Assembly: GCA_018287875.1 (NCBI GenBank)
Contig: JAGVVL010000018.1
Location: 2,410,501 to 2,474,500, forward strand
Source: Nigrospora sphaerica
Taxonomy: Eukaryota; Ascomycota; Sordariomycetes; Amphisphaeriales; Apiosporaceae
Reading direction: 5' to 3'
DNA: 64,000 bases
Positions 27,938 through 39,723 of this stretch are shown here, piece after piece. The notes beneath the pieces were generated by a model. That model worked only from the letters and a program-made list of their open reading frames with translations. It was not told where the DNA came from and ran no database searches. Each line of letters opens with the position of its first letter. The stretch's first letter is position 1. The translations under genes were made by a program, and so were the position numbers.

Positions 27938-30184
27938 TTATCGGTCTCCCTCCTCGCAGGCGCGCACGAGCTCGCAGAGGGAGCGGATGAAGAAGGGGTC
28001 CACCGATACGTTCTTTTTGGGCGCGCCGTCGGGGCCAGACTCGCCGGCCGTCACGCGCAGCGTGGCGACGAGCCGGGCGACGCACCGGGCGAGGCCGAGG
28101 CGGAGCTCCTTGAGCGAGGCGTCGTGGTCGTCGGCGTTGCGGTGGGCGGCCGGGCCAAAGGCCTTGGTGGCGTCGGTCGGGCGCCGGCTAGCCGTGAACG
28201 ACTTCTTGCTCGCCATGGTGTTCGTCCGCGAGCCGCCGCCGGCCCCGGGGAACTCGGGGAACGGCAACGTCGGGCTCGGCGCGTCCGTGTGCATGCCGAG
28301 GATGCTGGCGGCCTTGCGCGGGACGCGCGTGCTGTCCGAGGCCCGGGACCGCGCGGGCGACAGGTCGGAGCTGAGCGTGCTGGAGCTGTACGAGGACTTG
28401 GAGGTCGGCCGGGACGGCGGCCGGGACACGGCCATCGATTTCGGTCGCGACGAAGGCCGGGATGTCGGCCGTGGCGTCGAGGGGACAATAATGGGCGTTC
28501 GGGGGCAGAGGGAGGTGATGTAGTTGTAGGCGACGATGTGCGCGTACAGTGCGTCACACAAGTAATCCGAACCCGTGGGGAAGATCTTGCGGATGGCCCG
28601 CCAGTCCGAGGCGCCGGGCCGCACCGGCGTCATGGCAGGTGCAGCTGCCTCGGGGTACGGTTGTGGTCTCGGCTGGTTCTTCGGGGAGGTTGGATCCTGT
28701 TGCCGCTTCGACGTGAGCCACTTCCATTTCGACGGGCGTTGGGCTTGTGAGCTCGGGAGAGCCAACGACACCTCGGATTCCGAGGTCAGATCAACCGTTC
28801 CGTATTTGAACTTGCGAGAGTGGCCCCGCAGCGTCTCTATCGAGAAACTGGAGCACAGAAGCATCGTCTCCGGGAAGCATTGCACCGAAACACGAAGAGT
28901 GTCGAGCACTTCGGAGGGCACGGGGATGCGCGTTCCGAACTCGCCGCTTGGGTGCCGTTTGTGGGAGGGGCCCATGTCCATGCTCGAGTTGAGCCACTCC
29001 TCGATCTGGATTTGGGGAGAAGATACAATGTGAAGGCCGTTCACCTGGTCCTGGGAGAAATCGGCCATGTCCTGGTATTCGTCCTCTTCGTCAAACACGC
29101 TGTCGTCCTCTTGACTGTGCCGAGGCTGGAACTCCTTATCGGGAGGTGTCGGCGGGCCCATGGGCGTGACAACGGCAAAATTGCCATTATCAGGCTGGTC
29201 AGGCGACGGGGGCGTGCGTGTCGGCATCGGAATCGGAATATCCGGGATTCTTGGTATGGTGGTGGCTCTCAGCGACGAGCGTCTGGTGGGCACCTCGACT
29301 GATTGAATTAGAGGCCCGCCAGGAAACTGATTCGTGACTATAGGCGAAGTAATCGCGCGCGCCAGGTGCGGCGGCGTCTTGGGATGGGCATCGAGTGCAG
29401 AGTACAAGCCGGCGGGCTTGGCAGGGGAGAGTTTGAATCCAAAAGATATGCTTCTGGAGTTGTCAGGGACGACCGTGCGGGCAGGAGAAGGTGCCTGGGC
29501 CAACGGCAGCGGCGGTTGCAGGCTGATGTGGCTCAGGCTGTGCCGGCGTTCGCGGGCCAGGACGTCGTCGAGGTCAAAATCTATCCAGCTGTCGTTGGCA
29601 TGCTTGGTGGTGGGTGTTGGCATGGCCGGGGCCGTAGAGGAATGTGAAGGGGGAACCGAGACATCCCGCGCAGTGCGGATCGACGGGGGCTCCATGGCGC
29701 CCGAGCAGTCCGAGTCGAGGCTATGCACAGAGTCACTGCTTTTTCGCGGCTGGATGTCGGGTTGCGTCAAAGGCGGTGAGGCGCGGGTCCTGGGCGTCTG
29801 CAGTAACTGACCCTGCGACATGTCATGGTGCGCAAGCGACTGCAAAGGGCGCTCGGGGCTGTCTCGGAGTGAATAGCTCCTCTTGCTTCCATCATCGGCC
29901 AGTTCGGTGGCAGGGGCACCTGCCGTCAAATTCCGGGACCGAAAAACGGCCTCCGACTTGCCGAGGTCGCCGGCCAGCATCTCGGGGAAGTTGAAATCCA
30001 TGAGTGGCTCTGCAAAGAAATCCGCATCCAGGTCCACGGTGGACGTGGCTGCAGACTCGGACGAGGGTAGTGGCGGCATGCTTTTCCCGCGGAAGCGGCC
30101 GTTTGCCTCGGAATCGGCGTGTGCTGACAACGGGACGGTTGACATGGAATGTACGCCTCCAGGCATAGTCCAGTTGCTGTCCAT
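27938..30184 (-). CDS. Large Ser/Pro-rich protein, conserved-looking C-terminus, function unknown
   Basis: A single long frame; the first in-frame ATG is at 30184 (MDSNWTMPGGVHSMSTVPL), giving 748 aa. The frame is open for about 24 codons further upstream but has no ATG there, so a 5' exon cannot be excluded. Most of the protein is disordered, rich in Ser, Pro, Thr and Arg, with acidic patches (EEDDSVFDEEDEYQDMADF). Two segments look folded: about 528-565 (WRAIRKIFPTGSDYLCDALY, then AHIVAYNYITSLCP) and the last 70 residues (LKELRLGLARCVARLVATLR, ending DPFFIRSLCELVRACEEGD). The amphipathic, Leu/Arg-rich ends suggest protein-protein contacts. No signal peptide or membrane segment. I do not recognise the family. 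The long frame with strong GC3 bias makes it a confident gene. Confidence 0.8.
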   Translation of the reverse strand: MDSNWTMPGGVHSMSTVPLSAHADSEANGRFRGKSMPPLPSSESAATSTVDLDADFFAEPLMDFNFPEMLAGDLGKSEAVFRSRNLTAGAPATELADDGSKRSYSLRDSPERPLQSLAHHDMSQGQLLQTPRTRASPPLTQPDIQPRKSSDSVHSLDSDCSGAMEPPSIRTARDVSVPPSHSSTAPAMPTPTTKHANDSWIDFDLDDVLARERRHSLSHISLQPPLPLAQAPSPARTVVPDNSRSISFGFKLSPAKPAGLYSALDAHPKTPPHLARAITSPIVTNQFPGGPLIQSVEVPTRRSSLRATTIPRIPDIPIPMPTRTPPSPDQPDNGNFAVVTPMGPPTPPDKEFQPRHSQEDDSVFDEEDEYQDMADFSQDQVNGLHIVSSPQIQIEEWLNSSMDMGPSHKRHPSGEFGTRIPVPSEVLDTLRVSVQCFPETMLLCSSFSIETLRGHSRKFKYGTVDLTSESEVSLALPSSQAQRPSKWKWLTSKRQQDPTSPKNQPRPQPYPEAAAPAMTPVRPGASDWRAIRKIFPTGSDYLCDALYAHIVAYNYITSLCPRTPIIVPSTPRPTSRPSSRPKSMAVSRPPSRPTSKSSYSSSTLSSDLSPARSRASDSTRVPRKAASILGMHTDAPSPTLPFPEFPGAGGGSRTNTMASKKSFTASRRPTDATKAFGPAAHRNADDHDASLKELRLGLARCVARLVATLRVTAGESGPDGAPKKNVSVDPFFIRSLCELVRACEEGDR

Positions 30185-33100
30185 GTCGCTCGCGTGCCGC
30201 TCGCGTGGCGGAAGCGAAAGAGCCTTGATTTGGCAGCGCGACGGGACGGAAGCCAACCGGCCGCTGGTGAAGGATGCGTTCCAGTAGAAAGTAGATATGG
30301 ATCCTTCCAGACCGATCCGGCTCAGCCTGTCCAGGCAGGCAGGGCCGCTGCTTTCAGTTCAGTCGACCAGACGAAAAAAAAAAAAAAACGAAGAAAGACA
30401 CGCATGTGCTGGCTGTTGGCTGGGCTGGGTCGGCACAGCTTGTCCTCTTTTCCCTTTTTCCCCCTTTCCGCCGTTGCCGTCTGGGAAGCAACCTAAGCTG
30501 CAGCTTCAACTGCAAGACCACGCACCGTAGAGTCGAGGTAACGTTTGGTAAGTAAAAAAAAAAAAGGTTGGTAACAATGGCGGCCACACGTCAGGCCAGA
30601 CCAGGTCGGAAAAATTGCGAGTGAGAAGGAGGCCGGTGAGGCTGGATGGCCAGGCAGACGGAAGGATGGTTGCGGAATGTGCAGGAACAAGCTGTAGGAC
30701 GGACGTCTGTCTGATGTATCCGTGTGTGTTGGTGCGGATGAGACGCACGAAGTCGGAAACACGACGATGCGGGCAGCCAATCCGCGCGCCCAGTGGGGGC
30801 AGGCAGGATGGGATACCTCGGGCACTGGAGGGGCCAGGTACACCCAGAAAGGCTAACCGGCAACGCAATGCAATGCAATGCAATGCAACACAACGGACCG
30901 TGTGTGTTGTGTGTGTCGTGTGCGTGCCAATGTGCCTGTGCAAGTTAGGTGGTGTCGGCGGCAGCGGGCAGGTGATGGATGGGCACCACTCAGGCAGTCG
31001 CACTGAAAACCGAGTTGGCGTGGTCAGCACTGCTCAAGCACCTCCGGAAAAGAAAAAAAAGGAGGATGCGTTCCATACCCAAAAGGCGACGACGACAGGG
31101 GCAGGCTGGGGTGGATATAGCCGCAACTGGAAGGCGATGCGCAAAGAAGTGCAACATGGAGCGGGAGGTTCTGCATCTTTCTCTCCCTCCATCGGTGTCT
31201 GCTGTACACAGTAGCAGCTGGGCGTGGTCCGCTTCCCCATCCCATCCCAGCGTACCCAGCCTGCCTGCTGCTTGTTCGGGCCAGGGGTTCTCAACGATGA
31301 TCCGTGGTTCCATCGGCCACCCTGCCCACCCATGGTACTTCGTACGACTATAGTTTACCGAGTGCAGGGAATACAGTGGTGGGTCGGCGCAGAGCGAGTC
31401 CCGGTCAGGGCTCTCCTCCTCTGCCACACGGTTTCCTTCTCTCCCTAGTCTGTCGCCGCCGCCGATCTCCCTAAGGTTCTGCCTCTCCTCGCAAGGGCTC
31501 CAGGACCCTGTTGTTCCAGGGCTGACGGCATGGGTAGGAGAGGTGTGCACGTAGGCAGGATGTAGATGTAGGCCACGGGTGCCGATGGGCGGGCAGCCGG
31601 ACCGAGGGCTAGAATGGAGGGCGACGCAGGTTTCGGCGTCGGGATACGCAAAGCATGTGCGACTGCGATGGCGGAGAGACAATGAACCAGACCTACCATT
31701 GGGTCTCAGGAGCCCGCCGGCAGATTAGCGTGCCTCCATACTTGGATACGCCGATGGAAAAGAATGTACCGGGCGCGCTGGGGGTGTAACTGGGGGGGAG
31801 GAGGGGGGGCGGGCCACTCCCACTCCGTGGTTGTCGTGGTTCTGGTTCTTTTGTGACTTTTGGCGCTTTGCGGCGTCGCCCTGGTCGTCGCGAGGCATGC
31901 AGCTCGCACGAACAAACCCGCCGCCAGCTGGCCCGTCGCCTTTTTCCTTTTTCTTCGTGACGTGACGGGGCCTTTAACGCGAGAGGTGGGGTCGTGTTGT
32001 TGTCAGTCCGCTCCCGCACTCAGAACCCCTTTGCCGCTCCAGGTGGGTTGCCGATAACCTCAAACGATACCGACTACCAGGAATATAACTGACTATCGAG
32101 TGGTCTAAGAGGCCCGTTGCCCCGTTCGGTAGCCACACCTGAAGTGCTTCCCACCCAACGCCCAGGTACCTCAGATGCGCATCCCATCAGGAGTACGACT
32201 GAATGGCTGTTGCGCTGCCGCCCCGACCTCGCCAAGCCCCGACGCAAGGGACCACCCATACAACCTACTGTTGACCATGGGTTCGTGAACAGGGGGGTTG
32301 GCCACCGACGGCCACCCCATCAACTGACATGGGCCCGAAGGACCTGGTCAGCCCAGGCCTGTGCTCACCGCGATCAACATTAACCAATTCTGCGAGAGTG
32401 CGCGCCTCTGCTGCTTCCGTGAAACCTCTTTCCGAGCGGTTCCCACTCCTCCGGACAGTACCAACTCCATTCTATAGCTGGGTTTCTGGATCGATCTCAT
32501 CTTGATGGGCCAGCTCTGCTGTTTTTGCCCGGGGGGGGGTGAGAACCGGCGGGGGGCCGACGAGACATACAGGCAGGCAGCCCGTTCGAAGGCGAATGAA
32601 GAAGAATCCAAGACCCCGGGCACTACGCTCATTTGCAGGAAAGCACGTATGGACCGACGCCTTCCCTACCGGTTGTCCAGCCACGCACGTACTCGCCATG
32701 CGTCGAGCCGGAAGCCCCTGAGACAAAAGTGCAAGGCCGGGAGTCGCTGCCCGAACGACAGCTCGTTCGCGGAACCCCGCCCTGCAAATACCCGGCACTG
32801 GGACGCACACGCAAGTGGAAGGGGAGGAGATTCTTCTAGATGTTCTGGAGCCAAAATGCCGACGGCAACTCCCCGGCGCCTTGCATGAGGGCCCAACCAG
32901 TGAGAACGGGTGGAAGCAAGTTAAGGAGCGCCGGAGGTGCGGATTCCCCTGCCTTGGCGAGATGCGTGTGCTGCGTACCACGGAACGCAGCACGGCTGGC
33001 CACGTTGTCGCCCAGGATGACGGTGAAGTCGGGTCACGGGATTGTCTGCAACCCAGCTGAGTGCATTTGTGCCGTAAGGGCATCAAAGCTGGGAACAAAT

Positions 33101-34757
33101 AACTCGTTCAACCAGCCTTGCCCATGTCGCGCCATGGCATGTTCAAGGCTGCGCCGATGCGCTGAAACATGCCAGGAAGTAAGCTGCAAGCCCCCCCCCC
33201 CCCCGACATCGAAGCCCGCCATCACCAGACTATCGCCATCACGCAGAGACATGCTATTACCTTTTTTGGCCAGTAGGTTTCTGTTTCGACTGTCGACAAG
33301 AAGATGACCCGAAGCCCGTGGGCCATGCGAAACGTCGACGACCGACCATTGCCAACGGTTGGAACGACCCTGATGACGGGTTGCAGATGAAACAAAAACA
33401 CGACACCCAGACAGCGCGCATACCTGGTTGCCGCACACTGGTGAAGAACGGGAGCAGCGCCCAGGGAAGAACAGTAGAAGGGCCAAGGAAGAACAGAATG
33501 AGCGCCCAGGGAAGAACAGAAAAAGGGCCCAGCGAAGAACGGAAAAAAGGGCCCAGGGCCATCAGCTCATCCATAACGTAGTCGACTCCGCCGCTCGAGG
33601 AGGGGGCGGGTGCCGAAGATGGGAGGACAGCCGAGTGGGTGCCCACGGTCATCACAAGGACGGCTTCGTGCTTGTCCCCAGCCAACGAAGCCCCGTCACC
33701 CTTCTGGAAGATTGATTCATCACAAACGACCCTCCCGTGCCTAATTCGCTCGTCCCGTCCACACATGGAGGCGAATGCGAAGTGGCCCTCACGCTCTAGT
33801 GCCGCACAAGATCATCCGAAGGTCATTATCAGCTCGGCGGACCAAGACGGGGATCCCATGTGTTGTGCGCCCTGGGCCGGCCTGTACGAACTACGGGGTC
33901 GGATGGTGCTTCTGCTTTCGACAGCGTCCGGCCGGGGACGTCTGACGCTCACGACCGTTCTGGCAGTCTCGAACTCCACGACGACCATCCCATGTTTGCC
34001 TCGTCAGGGAGTCCGGAGCCCTGTTTAGCCGCGTCTGTCTGTTTGGCTCCAGTTGGTAGTGGAGGTGATGCACAAGTGCAGGTGGAGCGGCCGGCAGCCA
34101 AGAGCTGGGATCGCCTCTCATTGGCCCCGGACTGGGCGGGTTCCTGCGCGAGCGTGCGGACATGACCATGGGGCTCTGTATTTTTTTTATCAAACTTTTG
34201 CGGCGCGCAAACCGCCGAGGCAAGCAGCGCAAGGTAGGTACTGTAATACAATATCTTCTGCATGGGCGTGACGTCGTATCTGGTTCCGGTCCGCCACCGC
34301 ACGAGAACTCCGAAGCTGTAACGCACCGTCGCGCCCGTCGTCATACCTAGGTCGCCCATCGCAGAGGGGAAATTGCGGCCTCAACGGCGTCACGTATTCC
34401 CAAGGCGCACCCAACGTCCAACCCAAACGTCCCGCCGCCGGCCGGACGTACAACTACGACTAGTCTCACACCGCGAGGGCTCAGCCGCCGGCGAACGTGC
34501 GCGAGAGGACGTGCGTGCGCGCTCTCTCTCCGGTACCCAGCGTTTTCTGGGCCTCGTACGCCTCTTCTCACCGCAGAGCAGGGGACTAGACGGCACGCCT
34601 GCCGCGGCCTGTGCTGGGCTTGCCTGCGCCAGAACCAACCCGGCGCATCCCTCTCTGTCCGCCTGGCTGAGCTGGACAGGCGACGTCGAGCTCCAGTCCA
34701 CCCGGGGGCCGTTCCTTTCCATCACACGGTGGCGCAAAAGCGTCGAGCCTCGACACC
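30185..34757. other. Large gene-poor interval
   Basis: About 4.6 kb without a supportable gene. It contains A-rich tracts (30374-30388, 30555-30565), a run of AATGC repeats near 30866-30887, a 13-C tract (33192-33204) and an imperfect tandem repeat at 33440-33565. The last 600 bp are the promoter of IPI3. Frames of 100-200 codons exist on both strands but are low-complexity, lack domains and mirror one another. Confidence 0.5.
33440..33565. repeat. Imperfect tandem repeat, AGGGAAGAACAG type
   Basis: Five or so degenerate copies of a unit of about 24-28 bp built on GCCCAGGGAAGAACAG followed by an A/G-rich spacer with GGGCC. Both strands stay open through it, giving spurious repeats such as ALGPFF. 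Confidence 0.7.
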
Positions 34758-36124
34758 ATGCTGACCGAGAAGTACTTCGCGGCTGTTTCCGGGCCTCCGA
34801 TCGCCAACAACACGGCCATCAACAAGGATGTCGGCATCTACGAGCACACGCTGCACCCCAGCCACTCGACGACGGCCACCTTCAAGAAGAGCTCGGTGCC
34901 CTGCAACAGTCTGGCCTTCAGCGACACCCACGTGTTTGCCGCCCAGGACGACAAGTCGACGGTCCACGTATATAGCCGGGCCAAGGGCAACCAGGAGGCC
35001 ACTCTCACCTTCCACGAGCGCATCCGGAGCGTCATCCTGAGTGGCGATGTCCTGGTGCTGGGCACCGCCGAGGGCCGCATCATCCTGTGGGAGGTATGGC
35101 GCCAGCAACCCACCCGGCCCCGTCAGCGGCTGACCAATTCTCCATGCAGATCTGCACCGGCCGCCAGGTAACCACGCCGTCCTGCCATGTCCAGGCCGTG
35201 ACCTGCCTGGCTGCAACCCCCTATCACCTAATCACGGGATCGGACGATTCCAACGTCAACGTATGGGAGCTGCCGCGTCTGCTGGACCTCGACACCGCCA
35301 TCGAGCACGAGCCAACACGGACGCTATCGAACCACCGAGCCGCCGTCACGTCGATCGCCCTGGGCCAGAGCACGAACCCCGACACCAACGTGTGCATCAC
35401 GGCAAGCAAGGACAAGTCCTGCATCGTTTGGAACTACCAAACGGGCACGCCTCTGCGCACCCTGCTCTTCCCGAGCGCTCCTCTGTGTTTGTGTCTTGAC
35501 CCCTGTGCGCGTGCCTTCTACGTCTCCTCCGACGACGGGTCCATGTTTGCCGTCGAGTTGTTTGCAGAGGACGTGTCGCTGGCGTCCGATGCCGCCGCCT
35601 CCGTCGTCCAGGTATCTTCGGCCTTTGGCGCATCGCCGCAGGAAACCGGCGCGGCCTTAAGCCTGGCCGTCAGCTACGACGGCACCGTCCTGCTGTCGGG
35701 CCACACCCGTGGCCAGATTCTGCGGTGGGACTTGAGCACCCGCGCCGACTCGACCGAAGTAGCCAACCTCAATGCGTCCATTTCTAACCTCGCTTTCGAG
35801 CCGCCGCTGCCCTCTGCCCGGCACACCAAGGTTCATACTGTGGTTAAGCCCTTCCTGGGCAGCCGTGATTATAACTACACAGCCCAGCTCGAGTCCAACC
35901 TCGCCGGCGAGACACGATTTGGAAAAATGCTCAACTCCAAGGCCTTTTCTGCCGACGCGCTGGAGCAAGCCATCCAGGCACTGCAGCAGCCACAAACAGA
36001 GGGCGCAGAGGACGATGCGCTGCGCAAAGAGAATGAAGACCTCTGGAAGGTCATCAACGAACAACGGGCTCTTCAGAAGACGACTACGGAGCAGTTGAAC
36101 GAGGCAAAAGCGGCCAAGGCATGA
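34758..36124 (+). CDS. ipi3: Pre-rRNA-processing WD-repeat protein Ipi3
   Basis: Subunit of the Rix1 complex (Rix1-Ipi1-Ipi3; human WDR18) acting with the AAA protein Rea1/Mdn1 in ITS2 processing and nuclear maturation of 60S pre-ribosomes. Two exons, 34758-35093 and 35150-36124, around a 56-bp intron (GTATGG donor, CTGAC branch, GCAG acceptor); 436 aa. WD-type blades end in recognisable motifs: STVHVYSRAKG, GRIILWEICTG, SNVNVWELPRL, KSCIVWNYQTG and GQILRWDLSTR. The segment FLGSRDYNYTAQLES follows, and the C-terminus is a short coiled coil (LRKENEDLWKVINEQRALQK) as in fungal Ipi3. ATG context ACACCATGC; N-terminus MLTEKYFAAVSGPP fits the family. Confidence 0.92.
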
Positions 36125-36683
36125 AAAAATACACAACGTGCTAAAGAGTAACTTTTTGGGGTTTCATTGGCTCCCGCCATCATGCGGCTCGAATTGTTTT
36201 ATGTACCCCGTGATCCCCACCCATCGGCACCCCAGACCTAGCATCCACCCCCTAACCGATTCCGTATCCTCAATTCAGCACGTCGAGAGCCAGAACTCTC
36301 CGCGGCCTCGCGTTTGATTGACAGGCGGAAGGGGCTGCAAACAGGAGAGACTCTAAACCTTCCGGGTCAGCCCTGTGACTTTTGTATAGCGCTGTGTTGT
36401 GTCTCGCCTAAGTGACAGTCTGCTGTTGGTGTTGGCTCTATGTTGGCAAGGCCGCTCCCATGGGTCCCACGGCTGATGGTAAATTGGTAACCTTTGACAC
36501 CAGTTCCGAACTTCCCGCGGTGATTCCCACGTTCGGCCACTGAGCAGTTGACGGTGATGGATAATACATTGGGCAGTACAGGCCCAGCGGAGGACCGCCG
36601 AGTGGTGCATGTACGGGTTCCATTCCTGATGGCTCAAGAATCATCTTGGTGGCCAAATTGACAAGTGACGTCGAGACACAAGG
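36125..36683. other. Intergenic spacer
   Basis: IPI3 3' flank and the former promoter of the sedolisin pseudogene. Nothing else seen. Confidence 0.6.
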
Positions 36684-38566
36684 ATGCGGCTGGCCTTCGT
36701 TTTTAGCATTCTTGCTGCCCTGGTGGCAGCAGCCGAGGCCCGGCCTTCGAAGGCGAGCCATATAGTGCACGAGAGACGACTGGCTTCTTCCCAAGAATCT
36801 ACCGACAGCGTCAAGCAGTGGTTGAAAGATGAAGGGATCGACCTCGGCCGCGTGGAGTTGTCCCCAGGTCGCAACTGGTTGGAATTCGGGGCGACTGTAG
36901 GCGAGGTCGAGCGTCTGCTCAAGGCCGAGTATCACGTCTGTCGTCACAGCGGGCACGGCAGCAACACATCGCTTGTAATAGCTATCACGTCCCGGATCAT
37001 CACACCAACCGTCCATTTCGATCAACGCATGAGCTACGACCACCTCAAGCCCAGAGCATACTCTGGCCCGGAGCGAACCGATAAGCGACGAAGATTGCCG
37101 GCCAAACGACAAAGCCACAGGAGCGGTATCCAGGGCCAGTCTGCTGATCAGTTCTCCCCGAAGCAAGGCGCGGCCATTCTGAGCGCCATGTCTTCGCTTG
37201 CCGAGTGCGACCAGGCGTTGACCCTTGACTGTGTCCGCGCGTTGTACCAAACACCCAAGGGCTCAGTGGCCAACGCGAACAACACGCTCGGGGTCGTCGA
37301 GTTTACACCCCAAGCCTTCCTCCAGAGCGACCTCGATTTGTTTTTGAGCAATTCGAGCCGCCACTGGTCGGAAAGGGGCCCGCCGTGATACTCATTGACA
37401 AAGCGGTCGTGCAGACCCAAAATAGAAGCGCCGACTTCAGTGGCAAATCGGACCCGGACCTTGAGATCTCCATGGGGCTCGTCTTCCCGCAGAACTTAAC
37501 CCCTTTTCAGGTCGGCGATCCGGTCCAGGGGACGAGCTTGAGCAACTTCCTCGACGCCCTTGATGCTAGCTTTTGTTCTTTCCAAGGCGGCGACTCTCCC
37601 GATTTCGACCTCTTGTACCCCTAGGAGCTCAGATGCGGTGTCACCAAGCCCACTAAGGTCATTTCCACGAGCTACGGCAATGATGAGGCCGACCTGACGC
37701 CGCGCTACGCGGAGCGGCAATGTGCCGAGTATATGAAGCTCGCCCTGCAGGGCGTCTCGATGGTTTTCTCGTCGGGCGCCGGGGGCGTCGCCGGGAACGG
37801 GTTGGCTTGTAGGGACCCGGCCACTGGCAATTTGACGGACGGGAACTCGGGTGTTTTCTCTCCGTCTTTCCCCAGTGCCTGCCCGTAGGTGACATCTGTG
37901 GGCGCTACCCAGATGCTAAACGGGTCTACCGTACAGGCGCCGGAATCTGCCTGTGAAGAAAACATCCTCTCTGGCGGTGGCTTCTCCAACATCTTCCCGA
38001 TCCCGCCGTACCAAAAGGCGGCCCTCGCCAGTTATTTCGCGAATTCGCCGCCTCCGTTTAACGCTTCGCAGTTGGATGACAGCACGAGGGCCAGGGGCTT
38101 TCCAGATATATCGGTCAGTGGTGCTAGGCACGTCACCGTTGTGGATGGTCAATTCGCCCAGCAGTTTGGTACATCGGGTAAGCAGCTCCCATGGTGTTTC
38201 TTGAGGCTTCCGAGAGCTTGGCTAACATGAGATTCGATGGCCTACAGTGTCGGCGCCCGTGTTTGCCTCAGTGTTGAACCTGATCAACGAGAAGCGACCC
38301 CAGGCGCGCAAGAGCCCGGTGGGCCTCGTGCATACCGTGCTGTATGCCAACCCACAGGTGATGGACGACATCAGCAGCGGCAGCAATCCTGGCTGTGGCA
38401 CGGAGGGCTTCACGGCGGTTCAAGGATGGGACCCCGTCACAGGCCTGGGGTGGGTTAAAACGTGTCTTTCGCGGCAGCCTGGCCCCTACCCCCTCGCTCA
38501 TTGCTGACGGTGGACAGCACGCCGAACTACCCAGCCATGGAGAAGTTGTTCCTGAGGCCACCCTGA
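36684..38566 (+). pseudogene. Dead sedolisin (S53) tripeptidyl-peptidase/aorsin-like protease
   Basis: A clear relic of a secreted S53 serine-carboxyl protease. Recognisable in order: signal peptide MRLAFVFSILAALVAAAEA, a shortened propeptide (SVKQWLKDEGIDL...WLEFGATVGEVERLLKAEYH), the Glu/Asp active-site region GVVEFTPQAFLQSDLDLFL, the catalytic-Ser region QQFGTS-VSAPVFAS split by an intron (38178-38248), and the end [29 protein letters not shown] after a second intron. Lesions: most of the propeptide core and other loops are missing, a frameshift lies near 37375-37385, and TAG stops lie at 37622-37624 and 37886-37888 (inside SACP-stop-VTSVGATQ, where the family has Tyr). The oxyanion Asp of SSGDxG is replaced by Ala (VFSSGAGGVAG). 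It cannot make an active enzyme. Confidence 0.88.
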
Positions 38567-39723
38567 GACGGACCAGCCGTCGCTCCCAGCGGAAGGCCAG
38601 GGTGCGGGCGCGACCCCGCCCCGTTGTCGAGCGCAATCACCCTTGCAAACCAGATATGGGGAAAGGCGGGGCTACGACGTATATCACCGGCCCAAGACCG
38701 GAGTCGTTGTCCCGGCCATGGGGAATTGCCGAATGACGATCGCTCTTCCTCTACCCAAACCGGACTGGCTATGGGGGCCGTTGGGAACGTTGAGGAGGTC
38801 GCCGGGCCAAGGCACGGCCGACACATGGTATTTGCCCGGATCCTTTGCGAAATGACGGACGATCCGCTGCCTAGTGTAAATACGTGTAAGGTCTACCCAA
38901 AAGTATACTAACGTACGTTGATGCCGCAATCCGCTTCTACGACAGCGCTACTGCTTCCAACTAGCATTAATGGCCAGCCTGAGCTACCGGCGAGCCCCGT
39001 CTCCAGCAGCGCGGGTCCAATAAGCGGAAGCACGACATCGTCCAGTTGCCTCTTTGGGGAAGGAAGCCTGATACAACGCCACGGAGAAGGAATTCTCTTT
39101 TCCACGACCCGGAGCCTGCCCGTGGCCGTGCTGCCACGGCTGGGAGGGCGTCTTCCCTGTCTGTCAATGTCAGCCTGACAGTCCGCTCACACCAGCTTCA
39201 TAACCCGCCGGGGCCACCCCCGACGGGCTGTGGCCATGTTGTTGCTCTGCATGGCTTTTCGCGGGGTAGGCATCGATGATCGGGCCTATGCCCGACGGCG
39301 GCCCCCGTCATGTGTTTGACTGCGTATAGGGATCCCCGCATCCAACCTACATCTGCCCCATACCCCACGTTTCGGGGTACTCGCCAACACTCCAGAGGCT
39401 CCGAGGACGAGGCGGGGAAACCTGACAACGTGGCCGTCCATGACGTCCACCACCGCGGTTCTTGCGACGGGGGGCCGGCTGGATAACGCGGGGGCTGCCA
39501 CGGTGAGAAAACCGACCCGTCAGGTATAACAACGAGCCTGTCGAGACGCAGCTGGCCCTGCACCCGAGCGGCTGGCTCGAGCGTTCCTGCGATTGACCGC
39601 GACCGTCTCGAGGCCGCCCTGAACCTAGAGACACGGACCCTTCTATTGGGACACTATCGGTTGCTCTAGCGAGTAGACCTGACACGCACACATACACCAT
39701 CGTCCACCGGCGGGGGGCCAGTC
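38567..39723. other. Intergenic region
   Basis: About 1.2 kb between the protease pseudogene and the esterase gene. No gene recognised; probably esterase promoter. Confidence 0.5.

Noticed and set aside
33257..33766. Minus-strand frame with Leu/Phe-rich repeats (ALGPFF type)
   Set aside because: The apparent hydrophobic repeats come from the degenerate tandem DNA repeat; both strands are open through it.
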